64,000 bases of DNA from Marinobacter sp. DY40_1A1 (GCF_016597815.1 NZ_VCHA01000004.1:372001-436000); one strand, 5' to 3'; positions 31,722-40,718 are shown, counted from the stretch's first letter. The notes: generated by a model not told the origin, from the sequence alone. Program-made: numbers and translations.

Positions 31722-32702
31722 ATGACTGTTAAACGCCAACTCAGCATGGTCCTGGATCTGAACAAATGCATCGGCTGCCAGACCTGCACCGCAGCCTGCA
31801 AACTCATGTGGACCAACCGCAACGGCCGTGAGTTCATGTACTGGAACAACGTGGAATCCCAACCCGGTAAAGGCTACCCGCGGGATTACGAGAATATGGG
31901 CGGTGGTTTCGACGCCGACGGCGCTTTGCGCCTGGGGCGCCAGCCCAGCCAGGAAGACTATGGTATTCCCTGGGAGTACAACTACGAAGACGCGTTGATG
32001 ACCGGCACCGACCCCTGGTTGCGCCCCAATGTGAAACCCACCTGGGGTGCCAACTGGGACGAAGATGAAGGTGAGGGAGACTACCCCAACAGCTACTACT
32101 TCTACCTGCCGCGCCTGTGTAACCACTGCGCCAACCCGGCGTGCCTGGCGGCCTGCACCCGCAACGCCATCTACAAGCGCCAGGAAGACGGCATTGTGCT
32201 GGTGGATCAGGAACGCTGCCGGGGCTACCGCTACTGCGTAAATGCCTGCCCGTACAAGAAAATCTACTTCAACGAGGAGATTTCAAAATCCGAGAAGTGT
32301 ATTTTCTGTTACCCGCGGATTGAAAAAGGCCTGCCCACCGCCTGTGCACAACAGTGTGTAGGGCGCATCCGCTGGATAGGCTATCGCGACGATGAAGACG
32401 GCCCGATTCACAAGCTGGTGGAAAAATACAAGGTGGCCTTGCCGCTGCACGCAGAATGGGGCACGCAGCCCAACGTGTTCTACGTGCCGCCCATGTCGCC
32501 GCCCAAGTTTGGTGAAAACGGCGAACAGCTGGATGAGTCCCGCATACCCCTGTCGTATCTTGAGAGTCTGTTTGGCCCCCGCACCGGCGAAGTGCTGGAC
32601 ACTTTGGCGGATGCCCGCCAGGCGAAAGCCGATGGCAGAGGCAGCGAACTTATGGACATCCTGATTGGCTACAAACACTCTGAAATGTTCAAACTGAGCT
32701 GA
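31722..32702 (+). CDS. Type II molybdoenzyme beta subunit, four-cluster ferredoxin-like protein
   Basis: A 326-residue electron-transfer subunit with four cysteine groups: CIGCQTCTAAC near residue 16, CNHCANPACLAAC near 130, CRGYRYCVNAC near 165 and CIFCYPRIEKG...CAQQC near 190-210. The tyrosine in CRGYRYC replaces a cysteine, as the aromatic residue does in NarH, so this group probably holds a [3Fe-4S] cluster. It has no signal peptide and is presumably exported bound to the Tat-bearing alpha subunit. It begins 12 bp after alpha with AGGAG. It resembles DdhB/SerB/ClrB/EbdB throughout. Confidence 0.92.
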   Translation: MTVKRQLSMVLDLNKCIGCQTCTAACKLMWTNRNGREFMYWNNVESQPGKGYPRDYENMGGGFDADGALRLGRQPSQEDYGIPWEYNYEDALMTGTDPWLRPNVKPTWGANWDEDEGEGDYPNSYYFYLPRLCNHCANPACLAACTRNAIYKRQEDGIVLVDQERCRGYRYCVNACPYKKIYFNEEISKSEKCIFCYPRIEKGLPTACAQQCVGRIRWIGYRDDEDGPIHKLVEKYKVALPLHAEWGTQPNVFYVPPMSPPKFGENGEQLDESRIPLSYLESLFGPRTGEVLDTLADARQAKADGRGSELMDILIGYKHSEMFKLS

Positions 32703-32718
32703 CGCCCGGAGGCATGCA

Positions 32719-33462
32719 ATGACGCAATTAGCAGCGCCCGCTGTCCGGCAGCATGAACGGGAGTTCGCCGAGGCGCGCGGGGCTATCTATCGGCTTGCCG
32801 CCGTGGCCCTGAGCTATCCCATGGAAGAAACCTGGGAAGCTCTCACCGATGGACGCCTGCAAGAGGCGCTCAACGAAGCCTGGCAAACGCTGGGTGGCGA
32901 ACCCTGGCCCAGGTTTGAATCAAGCCCGACTTCGCAAGATCTGCAAGTGGGTTACATGGCCACGTTTGTGCACGGTAAGCGGGGTAAACCCAGAGTGCCA
33001 TTGGTGGCCAGTGCCTACGACAGCCTGGTAGGCGGTCTGACACCTGGCGCCTATCTACTGAATGTTCAGGCATTTTATACCCACTTTGGGCTAACAGCGG
33101 CAGTGGACGACGAAGGTCACAAAGATCAGCCTGATCACCTTATAGCGATGCTGGAGTTCTGCGCACTGCTGTGCCATCTGGAGGTTCAGGCACTGGAAAA
33201 CCAGCGGGATGCTGCGCCTTACCGTCGTGCTCAACGGGATTTTCTGGTGCGATACCTCAGGCCCCTCCTGCAAACCATTCGCGCAAAATACGCCCATGAA
33301 AATCAGCACGGTCTGGATGCCAATCTGGCTCATTTGGTGAAGGTGCTCCCGGACTGGACCCGCACCCAACAACTGGCGCTGGAAAATCAGGTAGGGCCAT
33401 GCCCCGAAGAAGGGGCACGAAAAGCAGGCCCCGAAACCACCAGCCAGCCCATGTGGGACTGA
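32719..33462 (+). CDS. TorD/DmsD-type molybdoenzyme assembly chaperone
   Basis: A 247-residue all-helical cytoplasmic protein of the TorD/NarJ-like chaperone superfamily, corresponding to DdhD/SerD/ClrD. It would hold the alpha subunit until Mo cofactor insertion and Tat export. Family-like features are RGAIYRLAAVALSYP near residue 20, a central DHLIAMLEFCALLCHLE helix near 138 and a conserved-looking FLVRYLRPLL near 173. It follows the beta subunit by 16 bp. The position between beta and gamma matches ddhABDC, serABDC and clrABDC, not ebdABCD. Confidence 0.87.
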   Translation: MTQLAAPAVRQHEREFAEARGAIYRLAAVALSYPMEETWEALTDGRLQEALNEAWQTLGGEPWPRFESSPTSQDLQVGYMATFVHGKRGKPRVPLVASAYDSLVGGLTPGAYLLNVQAFYTHFGLTAAVDDEGHKDQPDHLIAMLEFCALLCHLEVQALENQRDAAPYRRAQRDFLVRYLRPLLQTIRAKYAHENQHGLDANLAHLVKVLPDWTRTQQLALENQVGPCPEEGARKAGPETTSQPMWD

Positions 33463-33492
33463 ACCCAACCGATTAGCATGAGGAACCATGCC

Positions 33493-34323
33493 ATGACATC
33501 GAAAAACATCGAAAACGGTCGCCTGGCAAAGAGTATTGGCCGGCTAACCGGCACGCTAACCCTGGCGGCCTGCATCCTGGCAAGCAGCAACCTACTGGCT
33601 GATCACACCGATAGGAACCCGAACGTGAGTGAGGTAAAAGCCTGGGATACGGTGAAAGTTTCTCGCATTCCTGATGGCATATACTTGCGTACCCAAAACG
33701 ACCCGGACGACCTGATTTGGGATCGCTTACCAAAGTATCGAACCAACCTGTTACCGGCACCCCCGGTACATCAGTCGGTTGGCCTGCGTTTTGACGAAGG
33801 CTCCACACGTGGCAAGCATGTGTATTTCCAGATAGCCCGTTCGGATGAGCGTTTATACATTCGCCTGCATTGGAAAGATGCCAGCGAAGACCGAGCCACC
33901 ACCGTAGACACATTTAGTGATGGTGTGGCGGTGCAGTTTGCACTGAAGGATGTGGATACCTCATACATGATGGGGACTGATCACGAGAACCCTGTAAACA
34001 TCTGGTATTGGCGCGCCGATACGGACAAAGTGGAGAATCTGGCCGCGGGTGGCTATGGCAGCACCACCACCTTGCCCCAACAGAGCGTGAAAGGCGCCAG
34101 CGCCTACGTGACCAGCGACGTTCCGCAAAAGAGGGAGTGGCAAGTGGTGATGTCGCGGCCGTTCAAATCTGATGGCGAGTACGATGTGGATTTTGATCGT
34201 GAAACCATACCTATGGGCTTTGCTGTATGGCAGGGTAACGACAGCGAACGCGATGGCAACAAACGCGTAACCCACACCTGGATCCTGCTGGACACAAGCC
34301 TGAATGGCAGTACCAAGAACTAA
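33493..34323 (+). CDS. Type II molybdoenzyme gamma subunit, haem b protein (EB_dh domain)
   Basis: A 276-residue exported protein with a Sec-type signal peptide ending near NLLA-DH (residue 35) and an ethylbenzene-dehydrogenase-type gamma domain. In characterised relatives one haem b is held by Met and Lys; candidate ligands here are in SYMMGTD near residue 160 and GNKRVTHTW near 260. The NPVNIWYW motif is typical. Of two ATGs, the second (MTSKN) has AGGAA seven bases before it and is preferred. This subunit would pass electrons from the Fe-S chain to a periplasmic acceptor such as a cytochrome c. Confidence 0.88.
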   Translation: MTSKNIENGRLAKSIGRLTGTLTLAACILASSNLLADHTDRNPNVSEVKAWDTVKVSRIPDGIYLRTQNDPDDLIWDRLPKYRTNLLPAPPVHQSVGLRFDEGSTRGKHVYFQIARSDERLYIRLHWKDASEDRATTVDTFSDGVAVQFALKDVDTSYMMGTDHENPVNIWYWRADTDKVENLAAGGYGSTTTLPQQSVKGASAYVTSDVPQKREWQVVMSRPFKSDGEYDVDFDRETIPMGFAVWQGNDSERDGNKRVTHTWILLDTSLNGSTKN

Positions 34324-34333
34324 GGAGCCTTAG

Positions 34334-35425
34334 ATGGCGGTTTCCCATTTTCCCGGTCGTGACCCACTGGCTCTGGTGCCGGAAGATTGCGGGCGTGGCC
34401 ATGCCTGCCAGTTCTGCCCAGAAGAAGAGCAGTGCAAGCTGGACAAGGGGCAGCACGAAAAACGTCTGATTGAATCCCGCCTTGCGCAGATTGGCCAGAT
34501 TATTATGGTCATGGCCAACAAAGGCGGCGTGGGTAAAAGCACCGTGTCGGCCAACGTAGCTGCAGGGCTTGCAGCTCAAGGATATCGGGTAGGAGTGGCG
34601 GATGCCGACATCCATGGCCCAAATCAAAGCCGGTTTTTCGGTTTTGTGGGTCAGCGCGTGCGCCTGGGCAAACAGGGTTTGCCACCAAAGGATTTTGAGT
34701 TTTTTGGTCTGGAGTACCCGGTAAAGGTTGGTTCTTTGGCCTTCATGATGGAAAGGGACGACACCCCCATTGTCTGGCGGGATGCTTACAAGCACGACTT
34801 CATGCACCACCTGATTGGCTCATTCGATTGGGGACCGCTGGATTTTCTGGTAATCGATATGCCGCCGGGCACAGGCAACGAACTGATTACCCTGGCAGAT
34901 ATGCTTGAAGGCCATGATGTAGCCGCATTACTGGCCACGACACCCCAGGAAGTGGCGTTGATGGACAGCCTCAAAGCCGTGCGTTTTTGCCAGGAGCGTG
35001 GCATGCCAATGATTGGCGTGGTGGAAAATATGGCGGGCGTAACCTGCCCCCACTGCAGTGGGCATTTTCATGTATTCCCCCGCTCTCATCTGGCGGATGC
35101 TCTGGCAGCAGCCGATGTGGCATCTGTGGCACAAATCCCCTTGTCGCTGGCATTGTCCAGTGGCTCTGATACCGGAATACCAATTGTGCTTTCAGAACCT
35201 GAAGGCCCGGAAGCACAAGCATTCGCACCGGCCGTCGACGCTTGTGTAGCACACGCCAAGGCGGGTTTTGCTGACGCCGCAAAGCAATCCCTGCATGGGC
35301 TTGCACAGGCCAGCCTGGAAAGCGACGAACTTGAGCAGGCGCTGGGAGCCGTTCCACCAGAACAACGAGACGCCCTGCGCCAACAACTGGAATCCTTGCT
35401 GGGTAACAGTAACGAGCCTTCCTGA
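34334..35425 (+). CDS. Mrp/Nbp35-like Fe-S cluster carrier ATPase with N-terminal cysteine cluster
   Basis: A 363-residue P-loop ATPase of the Mrp/ApbC/Nbp35 family, cytoplasmic. The deviant Walker A is NKGGVGKST near residue 64, with DADIHGP near 94 and VIDMPPGTGNE near 175. The inter-subunit CxxC that holds a bridging [4Fe-4S] in this family is present as CPHC near 240. An additional N-terminal cysteine set, C19-x5-C25-x2-C28-x5-C34, ends in the same C-x2-C-x5-C spacing as eukaryotic Nbp35. It starts 10 bp after the gamma subunit, so it is in the operon and probably serves Fe-S maturation of the molybdoenzyme (inference). The C-terminal 50 residues are an acidic extension. Confidence 0.87.
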   Translation: MAVSHFPGRDPLALVPEDCGRGHACQFCPEEEQCKLDKGQHEKRLIESRLAQIGQIIMVMANKGGVGKSTVSANVAAGLAAQGYRVGVADADIHGPNQSRFFGFVGQRVRLGKQGLPPKDFEFFGLEYPVKVGSLAFMMERDDTPIVWRDAYKHDFMHHLIGSFDWGPLDFLVIDMPPGTGNELITLADMLEGHDVAALLATTPQEVALMDSLKAVRFCQERGMPMIGVVENMAGVTCPHCSGHFHVFPRSHLADALAAADVASVAQIPLSLALSSGSDTGIPIVLSEPEGPEAQAFAPAVDACVAHAKAGFADAAKQSLHGLAQASLESDELEQALGAVPPEQRDALRQQLESLLGNSNEPS

Positions 35426-35450
35426 CCCACTCATATTCGAGAGAATTGCC

Positions 35451-37322
35451 ATGACTGACACTCGCGCGCCGGAACGCCGTCGTTTTTTTCGCCAGCTTTT
35501 AGGCACAGATAATGCCAGTCAACCCGGCCGCGCTCCCTGGCACCGGGTACCGGAAGTCGGTGCCGGCGATGGCGACGTGCTCTGGTCGGGCTGGACCGGC
35601 AATGGCGAGCTGTTTGTTGTGGGCGATGAAGGCATGGTATTGCGCTATACCAGCAGCGCCGATGCCGGCGGCGCGCAATGGCAGCACATGGCAGTGCCAA
35701 CGCGCCTGCCGTTGCACGGTATTTGGGGGCCTGCTGCTGATAATCTTTATGCCGTGGGCTGGATGGGCGCTCTGTTGCACTTCGATGGCGCACAATGGCA
35801 GCTGCTGCGGGGTGGGGTGATAGATGAAAAGGGTGGCCGATTTGCTGCCTGTAAAGAAAACACGCCCCTGTTTGCCATCGACGGTAACGATCAGGGCATG
35901 GCTTGGGCCGTGGGTGACGATGGCGTAATTCTGCATTTTGACGGTGCCAACTGGCAGTCCGAGCAGAGTCCAACCCAGGTTAATCTGCGGGCAGTCGCCT
36001 GTGGACCCAATAACACCGTTTACGCCGCTGGTGGCGAAGGCACTGTGCTCCACCGTGACAGCGAAGGGTTGTGGACAAAACTCGATTGCCCCTTGGGTTC
36101 CGGATTTCATGCCTTGCTGGTAATGGACGATGGTAGCTTGCTGTTAGGCGGTGGTCGGTATTTTGTTAATCAGGGCGGCTTTCGTGGAGAACTGGTGCGT
36201 TATCAGAACGGCCAGTTTCAGGCTCTCAAATTTGATGAGCCCATGCCGCGCCTGAGATCGCTCAAAGCCTATAAAGGCGGTGTGCTGATTGTTGGCGACC
36301 AGGGTCATTTGTACTACTTCAAGGATTTGCGCCTCGACAAGCTGGAGAGCAACAGCCATCACGATCTGATGGATATTATCCTGCTGTCTACAGGCGAGGC
36401 ACTGGTGGTCGGTGATTTCGGCACCATCATGACGGCTGCCGAAGATTTCACCCAGGCACTGGCACCGCCGCCCATGGCCGCCGCGGCCAGCCCCTGGCAA
36501 ACCATGGTTGTGCCCACCGAAAACCAACTCTGGGGCATTACCGAAGGCCCGGACGGCACCTGTTATGCCTGTGGCGAAGCCGGCACAGTGATACGCCTGC
36601 GAGGTGGCAGCTGGGAGTTGTTACCGGCCCCCAGCGAATTGGCGGTGCATTGTTTGTGGGATACCGGGGCAGGGCTGTTTGCCGCCGGACAACTGGGGCG
36701 TATCTATCGCTTCGATGGCCAGCAGTGGGCATTGCACTATGATCTGAATCTGGATCTCACCATTCTTGGCATGTGGGGCAGCAGCCCTGAATCTCTTTAT
36801 GCCGTGGGCGATGAAGGTCTGATTCTGCATTTCGACGGCTTGCGCTGGCAGCGGATGCCCAGTGGCACTCAGTCTGCCCTGTACAGTCTATGGGCCATGG
36901 ATGACGAGCACATGCTGGCCCCCGGCGACTTCGGGCTGGTGTTGAGACACAACGGCAAAGACTGGAGTGAGTTCAATGTGGGCACCGAGAATTTCCTTTA
37001 TGGAATCTGGGGCGACAGCTTGAGCAATATCTACGCCGTTGGGCTGTCGGGCACCCTGGCACATTTCAATGGCCAGCGTTGGCAGCAAATGGCTACGCGC
37101 CTGCGGGAAGACCTGCTGGCGATATCCGGTTCAGATGCCGCAGGGGCTTTCGCTGTGGGTACCCGGGGCTGTGTCCTGCGACTCGATCGTGATCAGTGGG
37201 TAACAGAGGTAAGTGGCAGCGATGCCGGTTTACGGGCGGTTTGTGCTACCCGCAGTGGAGCAGTTTATGCAGTAGGTGATCGGGGAACTGTGTTGTGCCG
37301 CAACGGAAAAACGGGGCATTAA
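35451..37322 (+). CDS. Beta-propeller repeat protein (YCF48/BNR-like), last gene of the molybdoenzyme operon
   Basis: A 623-residue protein made almost wholly of about 14 repeats of the type A-V-G-x-x-G-x-x-L-x-x-F-D-G-x-x-W, each 38-50 residues, enough for two seven-bladed propellers. It begins 25 bp after the Nbp35-like gene, with GAGAG upstream. The N-terminus ERRRFFRQLLG resembles a twin-arginine motif, but no hydrophobic segment follows, so it is probably cytoplasmic unless carried by a partner. The YCF48/HCF136 fold assists photosystem II assembly in chloroplasts; by analogy an assembly role for the molybdoenzyme is conceivable but unproven. I do not recognise a named homologue in type II operons. 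Confidence 0.8.
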   Translation: MTDTRAPERRRFFRQLLGTDNASQPGRAPWHRVPEVGAGDGDVLWSGWTGNGELFVVGDEGMVLRYTSSADAGGAQWQHMAVPTRLPLHGIWGPAADNLYAVGWMGALLHFDGAQWQLLRGGVIDEKGGRFAACKENTPLFAIDGNDQGMAWAVGDDGVILHFDGANWQSEQSPTQVNLRAVACGPNNTVYAAGGEGTVLHRDSEGLWTKLDCPLGSGFHALLVMDDGSLLLGGGRYFVNQGGFRGELVRYQNGQFQALKFDEPMPRLRSLKAYKGGVLIVGDQGHLYYFKDLRLDKLESNSHHDLMDIILLSTGEALVVGDFGTIMTAAEDFTQALAPPPMAAAASPWQTMVVPTENQLWGITEGPDGTCYACGEAGTVIRLRGGSWELLPAPSELAVHCLWDTGAGLFAAGQLGRIYRFDGQQWALHYDLNLDLTILGMWGSSPESLYAVGDEGLILHFDGLRWQRMPSGTQSALYSLWAMDDEHMLAPGDFGLVLRHNGKDWSEFNVGTENFLYGIWGDSLSNIYAVGLSGTLAHFNGQRWQQMATRLREDLLAISGSDAAGAFAVGTRGCVLRLDRDQWVTEVSGSDAGLRAVCATRSGAVYAVGDRGTVLCRNGKTGH

Positions 37323-37359
37323 GGGATTTATTCACATAAGTATTATTGCTATTTGTAAA

Positions 37360-37374
37360 TGAGAAGTAATATCA
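37360..37374. promoter_or_regulatory. Putative Fur box upstream of the TonB receptor
   Basis: TGAGAAG-T-AATATCA matches the 7-1-7 Fur model TGATAAT-N-ATTATCA at 11 of 14 bases, 38 bp before the receptor start. Confidence 0.55.
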
Positions 37375-37411
37375 TTCGCACCTTTATGACATCGTCAAAA
37401 GGAGGAATGGT

Positions 37412-39520
37412 ATGTTGTTTTATCGGATAGCCATGGGTGCGGCCTGCAGCGCGCTTGTTTTCAATACGGCGGCACAAGCGCAACCTGCGGAGCTGAATGA
37501 GCTGGTGGTAACCGCCTCCGGCTTTGAACAAAGCCAGTCTGCTGCGCCTGCCAGTATTACTGTTATTTCCGGTGAAGAGATCCGTAGCAAACAAGCGTTC
37601 AGTCTTACGGATATTCTGGATGACGTGGAAGGCCTGGATGTCAGTGGCTCTGCCGGTAAAACTGGCGGTTTCGATATACGCATGCGTGGCATGCCCTCAG
37701 AATACACCTTGATTCTGATTGATGGTCGCAGGCAGAACACCGCTGGCAGCGTAACCCCTAATGGTTTTGGCCAGACCGCAACAAGCTTCCTGCCGCCCCC
37801 TTCCGCAATTGAACGCATTGAAGTTGTACGTGGTCCCATGTCGACCCTTTACGGATCTGACGCCATGGGTGGTGTTATCAACATCATCACCCGCAAAGTT
37901 GGCCCGGAATGGGCATCTACCCTCACAGCAGAAACGACACTCAACCAGGACAGTGATTTTGGTAACAGCCGAGCCTATAGCGCCTATACCAATGGACCGC
38001 TGGTGGACGACCTGATTGGCTTTCAGCTGCGTGGTCGCTGGTTTGAGAGGGATGAGTCCAAACTGGAATATCTGGACTTGAACGGCGATCCGATTGAAGT
38101 CAGCACCCGAGGGCCGAGCCCGGTTGAGTCTGAACAGTATACGGTTGGTGGTCGCTTTACTGTAACGCCCGGAGAGTCGAATGACCTTTGGTTGGATATC
38201 GAAAGCAGCAAACAGGATTACGATAACTCAGAAGGGCAATTGGGTACCTTGGGCGTAAAAGGTTACAAACCGGAGCTGGAGTTCGATCGTGACCAGTTTG
38301 CTGTGGGCCACACTGGTCGGTTCGATATCGGCACGCTGGAAACCAGCATCATGAGAAATGTGACGGAAACCATCGGCCGGGTTATTCCCGAAGGTGTGCC
38401 CGGGAAGACGCCGGGGTCTGACCGGGAACTGAAAACGGAAAACCGTGTAATCGACAGTAAGTTGGTAATGCCATTAGCCAATCACGTGGTGACAGTCGGC
38501 GGTCAGTGGCTTGATGCACGGATGATCGATGGCGTCGCAACGGACGAATTCAAGCAGAAAACCCAAGCCCTGTTCGTAGAAGACGAGTGGTTCCTGGCCG
38601 AGGATCTCGCCCTGACTCTGGGTGGCCGGTATGACCACCATGATTCGTTTGGTGGCCAGTTCAGCCCACGAGCCTATCTTGTGTGGAACTCTACACCCGA
38701 GCTAACGGTTAAAGGTGGCGTAAGCCGAGGTTACAAAACACCAGGCCTTGAGCAGTTGGCCCCCGGCGTTATCGGTTTTACCGGGCAGGGCACCATCCCA
38801 CTGTTCGGGAACCCGGATTTGAAACCCGAGAAATCAACATCAACGGAACTGGCAGTGATCTACGAAAAGCCGGCGGGCTACCGGGTGGGTGCAACGGTGT
38901 TCTACAACGAGTTCACTGACAAAATTGCAGAAGGCCCCGACCTGCTGAACTGCAGTTATGCACAAGATCCAAACCGACCCGGCTGTGTTGATAGGGGTAA
39001 CTGGCCTCTGGCGGATGTGTTTGGCCAGGACCTGAACATTGATGAAGCCATTACCCAGGGCGTGGAGCTGCATGGCTCAGTGCCGTTCGCGCAGGATTGG
39101 CGTCTGGGTGCAAACTACACATACACCGACAGCGAGCAAAAATCCGGAGAGAATAAAGGCGAGCCGCTTACTGATACACCGGAGCATATGGCGAATATTT
39201 CCTTGCGCTGGGTGCCTTCCGTTCGCTGGTCAGCCTTTGTGAAGGCCCAGTACGAAAGCGAGCGTTACCGTGCGCGGGACAGGATCAGAGGGGCTGCTTC
39301 GTATGCAGACCTGGGTGATTTCAAATCCGTTACCCTTGTGCACCTGGGTGGCCAGTATCAGGCTTCAGAAAACCTGGGTTTCAGTGCCACCATATATAAC
39401 CTTCTGGATGAAGACTTTATCGAGTATCAGGCCTATGACAACGGCGCCCAATACGGAAACCTCTACGCCAACTCGGAAGAAGGTCGGCGTTTGTGGGTGT
39501 CTGCAACCTACTCATTCTGA
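37412..39520 (+). CDS. TonB-dependent outer membrane receptor, ferric-siderophore type
   Basis: A 702-residue outer membrane barrel with a signal peptide ending AQAQP near residue 25. The TonB box is near NELVVTAS, the plug domain shows SLTDILDDVEGLDVSG, RMRGMPSEYTLILIDGRR and RIEVVRGPMSTLYGSDAMGG, and the C-terminus ends in SATYSF with the terminal Phe required for BAM insertion. The plug pattern resembles FepA/IrgA-like receptors. A likely Fur box precedes it, so it should be induced by iron limitation. The start ATG has AGGAGG at good spacing. The ligand cannot be assigned; copper or haem receptors are alternatives. Confidence 0.92.
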   Translation: MLFYRIAMGAACSALVFNTAAQAQPAELNELVVTASGFEQSQSAAPASITVISGEEIRSKQAFSLTDILDDVEGLDVSGSAGKTGGFDIRMRGMPSEYTLILIDGRRQNTAGSVTPNGFGQTATSFLPPPSAIERIEVVRGPMSTLYGSDAMGGVINIITRKVGPEWASTLTAETTLNQDSDFGNSRAYSAYTNGPLVDDLIGFQLRGRWFERDESKLEYLDLNGDPIEVSTRGPSPVESEQYTVGGRFTVTPGESNDLWLDIESSKQDYDNSEGQLGTLGVKGYKPELEFDRDQFAVGHTGRFDIGTLETSIMRNVTETIGRVIPEGVPGKTPGSDRELKTENRVIDSKLVMPLANHVVTVGGQWLDARMIDGVATDEFKQKTQALFVEDEWFLAEDLALTLGGRYDHHDSFGGQFSPRAYLVWNSTPELTVKGGVSRGYKTPGLEQLAPGVIGFTGQGTIPLFGNPDLKPEKSTSTELAVIYEKPAGYRVGATVFYNEFTDKIAEGPDLLNCSYAQDPNRPGCVDRGNWPLADVFGQDLNIDEAITQGVELHGSVPFAQDWRLGANYTYTDSEQKSGENKGEPLTDTPEHMANISLRWVPSVRWSAFVKAQYESERYRARDRIRGAASYADLGDFKSVTLVHLGGQYQASENLGFSATIYNLLDEDFIEYQAYDNGAQYGNLYANSEEGRRLWVSATYSF

Positions 39521-39564
39521 GACACATCAATCGCTGATATGAGAATTTGACGGTCGTCAATTTT

Positions 39565-39588
39565 GCTGCCGGTAATTGTGCCGGCAGC
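39565..39588 (+). terminator. Terminator after the TonB receptor
   Basis: A perfect 8-bp stem GCTGCCGG/CCGGCAGC with an eight-base loop is followed by TTTCAAATTATTT. Confidence 0.72.
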
Positions 39589-39662
39589 TTTCAAATTATT
39601 TACAAAAATTAACCTTCTGCTAGCTTGGTAACAGTAAATCCTGTTAATGAGAGAGCAGAAAG

Positions 39663-40718
39663 ATGAAACGGCAAACACTGAAGCTTGCTATCGCTGTCAG
39701 CCTTGGCCTTACCGCAGGAGCAGCCATGGCTGCCGACTTGCAGGATCGTGCGCGGGACATGTTTTCGGCGATACCCCAGTACCCACCGGTTATCGATGGC
39801 AACGAACTGACGGAAGCGAAAGTTGAGCTTGGTAAGATGTTGTTTTTTGAGCCCCGTCTGTCCGCAAGCCATCTGATCAGCTGCAATACCTGCCACAACG
39901 TGGGTATGGGTGGACACGATTACCTTCCTGTCTCTATTGGCCACGGTTGGCAGAAAGGGCCACGCAACTCGCCTACAGTCTTTAATGCTGTCTTCAACGC
40001 CGCCCAGTTCTGGGATGGCCGCGCGGCGGACCTCGCGGAGCAGGCTAAAGGGCCGGTTCAGGCGGGCGTTGAGATGAGCAGCACGCCAGAGCGCGTTGTG
40101 AAGACATTGACCAGCATGCCAGCCTATGTTGAGAAGTTTGGTCAAGCCTTTCCCGGTGAGGATGATCCGGTAACCTTTAACAACATGGCCATTGCGATCG
40201 AAGCGTATGAAGCCACGCTGATTACGCCAGATGCCGATTTTGACAAGTTCCTGCGCGGCGATAAAACAGCCTTGAACGAGCAGGAGCAAGAAGGTTTGGC
40301 ACTGTTCATGGATAAGGGCTGTGTGGCCTGCCATGCGGGCGTTAACCTTGGCGGCCAGGAATACTATCCGTTTGGCCTGGTAACCAAGCCTGGTGCCGAT
40401 ATTCTGCCCACCGGTGACAAAGGCCGGTTTGCGGTTACCGAGACGGCCTCGGATGAGTACGTATTCCGTGCTTCACCCTTGCGAAATATTGAGCTCACAG
40501 CCCCTTATTTTCACTCAGGCGCCGTTTGGAGCCTGGAAGAGGCGGTTGCAGTTATGGGTACCGCTCAGTTGGGAGCAGAGCTGAATGATGATGAAGTAAA
40601 ATCTATCACCGCTTTCCTGAAAACCCTGACCGGCAAAATACCGGAAGTGCGCTACCCGGAGTTGCCGCCAAGCACAGACAGCACCCCGAAACCAGAATCA
40701 ATGGTGCTGGCTCAGTAA
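39663..40718 (+). CDS. Di-haem cytochrome c peroxidase-family protein (CcpA/MauG superfamily)
   Basis: A 351-residue periplasmic protein. The signal peptide (residues 1-24, ending AMA-AD) is followed by two haem c sites, CNTCH near residue 77 and CVACH near 220. The order and the segment PRNSPTVFNAVFNAAQFWDGRAADL are typical of bacterial cytochrome c peroxidases, which reduce hydrogen peroxide with electrons from small cytochromes. The C-terminal LRNIELTAPYFHSGAVWSLEEAV supports that call. It is separated from the TonB receptor by a terminator and read alone. The small cytochrome c at 28227 is a possible donor (inference). Confidence 0.93.
   Translation: MKRQTLKLAIAVSLGLTAGAAMAADLQDRARDMFSAIPQYPPVIDGNELTEAKVELGKMLFFEPRLSASHLISCNTCHNVGMGGHDYLPVSIGHGWQKGPRNSPTVFNAVFNAAQFWDGRAADLAEQAKGPVQAGVEMSSTPERVVKTLTSMPAYVEKFGQAFPGEDDPVTFNNMAIAIEAYEATLITPDADFDKFLRGDKTALNEQEQEGLALFMDKGCVACHAGVNLGGQEYYPFGLVTKPGADILPTGDKGRFAVTETASDEYVFRASPLRNIELTAPYFHSGAVWSLEEAVAVMGTAQLGAELNDDEVKSITAFLKTLTGKIPEVRYPELPPSTDSTPKPESMVLAQ

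Noticed and set aside
30399-32126. 575-codon frame on minus opposite the molybdoenzyme alpha and beta genes
   Set aside because: Antisense shadow of well-supported genes, with composition rich in Val/His/Gly typical of such shadows.
28935-33462. Nitrate reductase (narGHJ)
   Set aside because: The alpha is shorter than NarG and has a Tat signal, and the operon has an EB_dh-type gamma instead of the membrane NarI.
28935-34323. Assignment as chlorate or perchlorate reductase
   Set aside because: The subunits resemble that class, but no chlorite dismutase gene is present in the neighbourhood, and resemblance to dimethylsulfide dehydrogenase and selenate reductase is equally good. Substrate left open.
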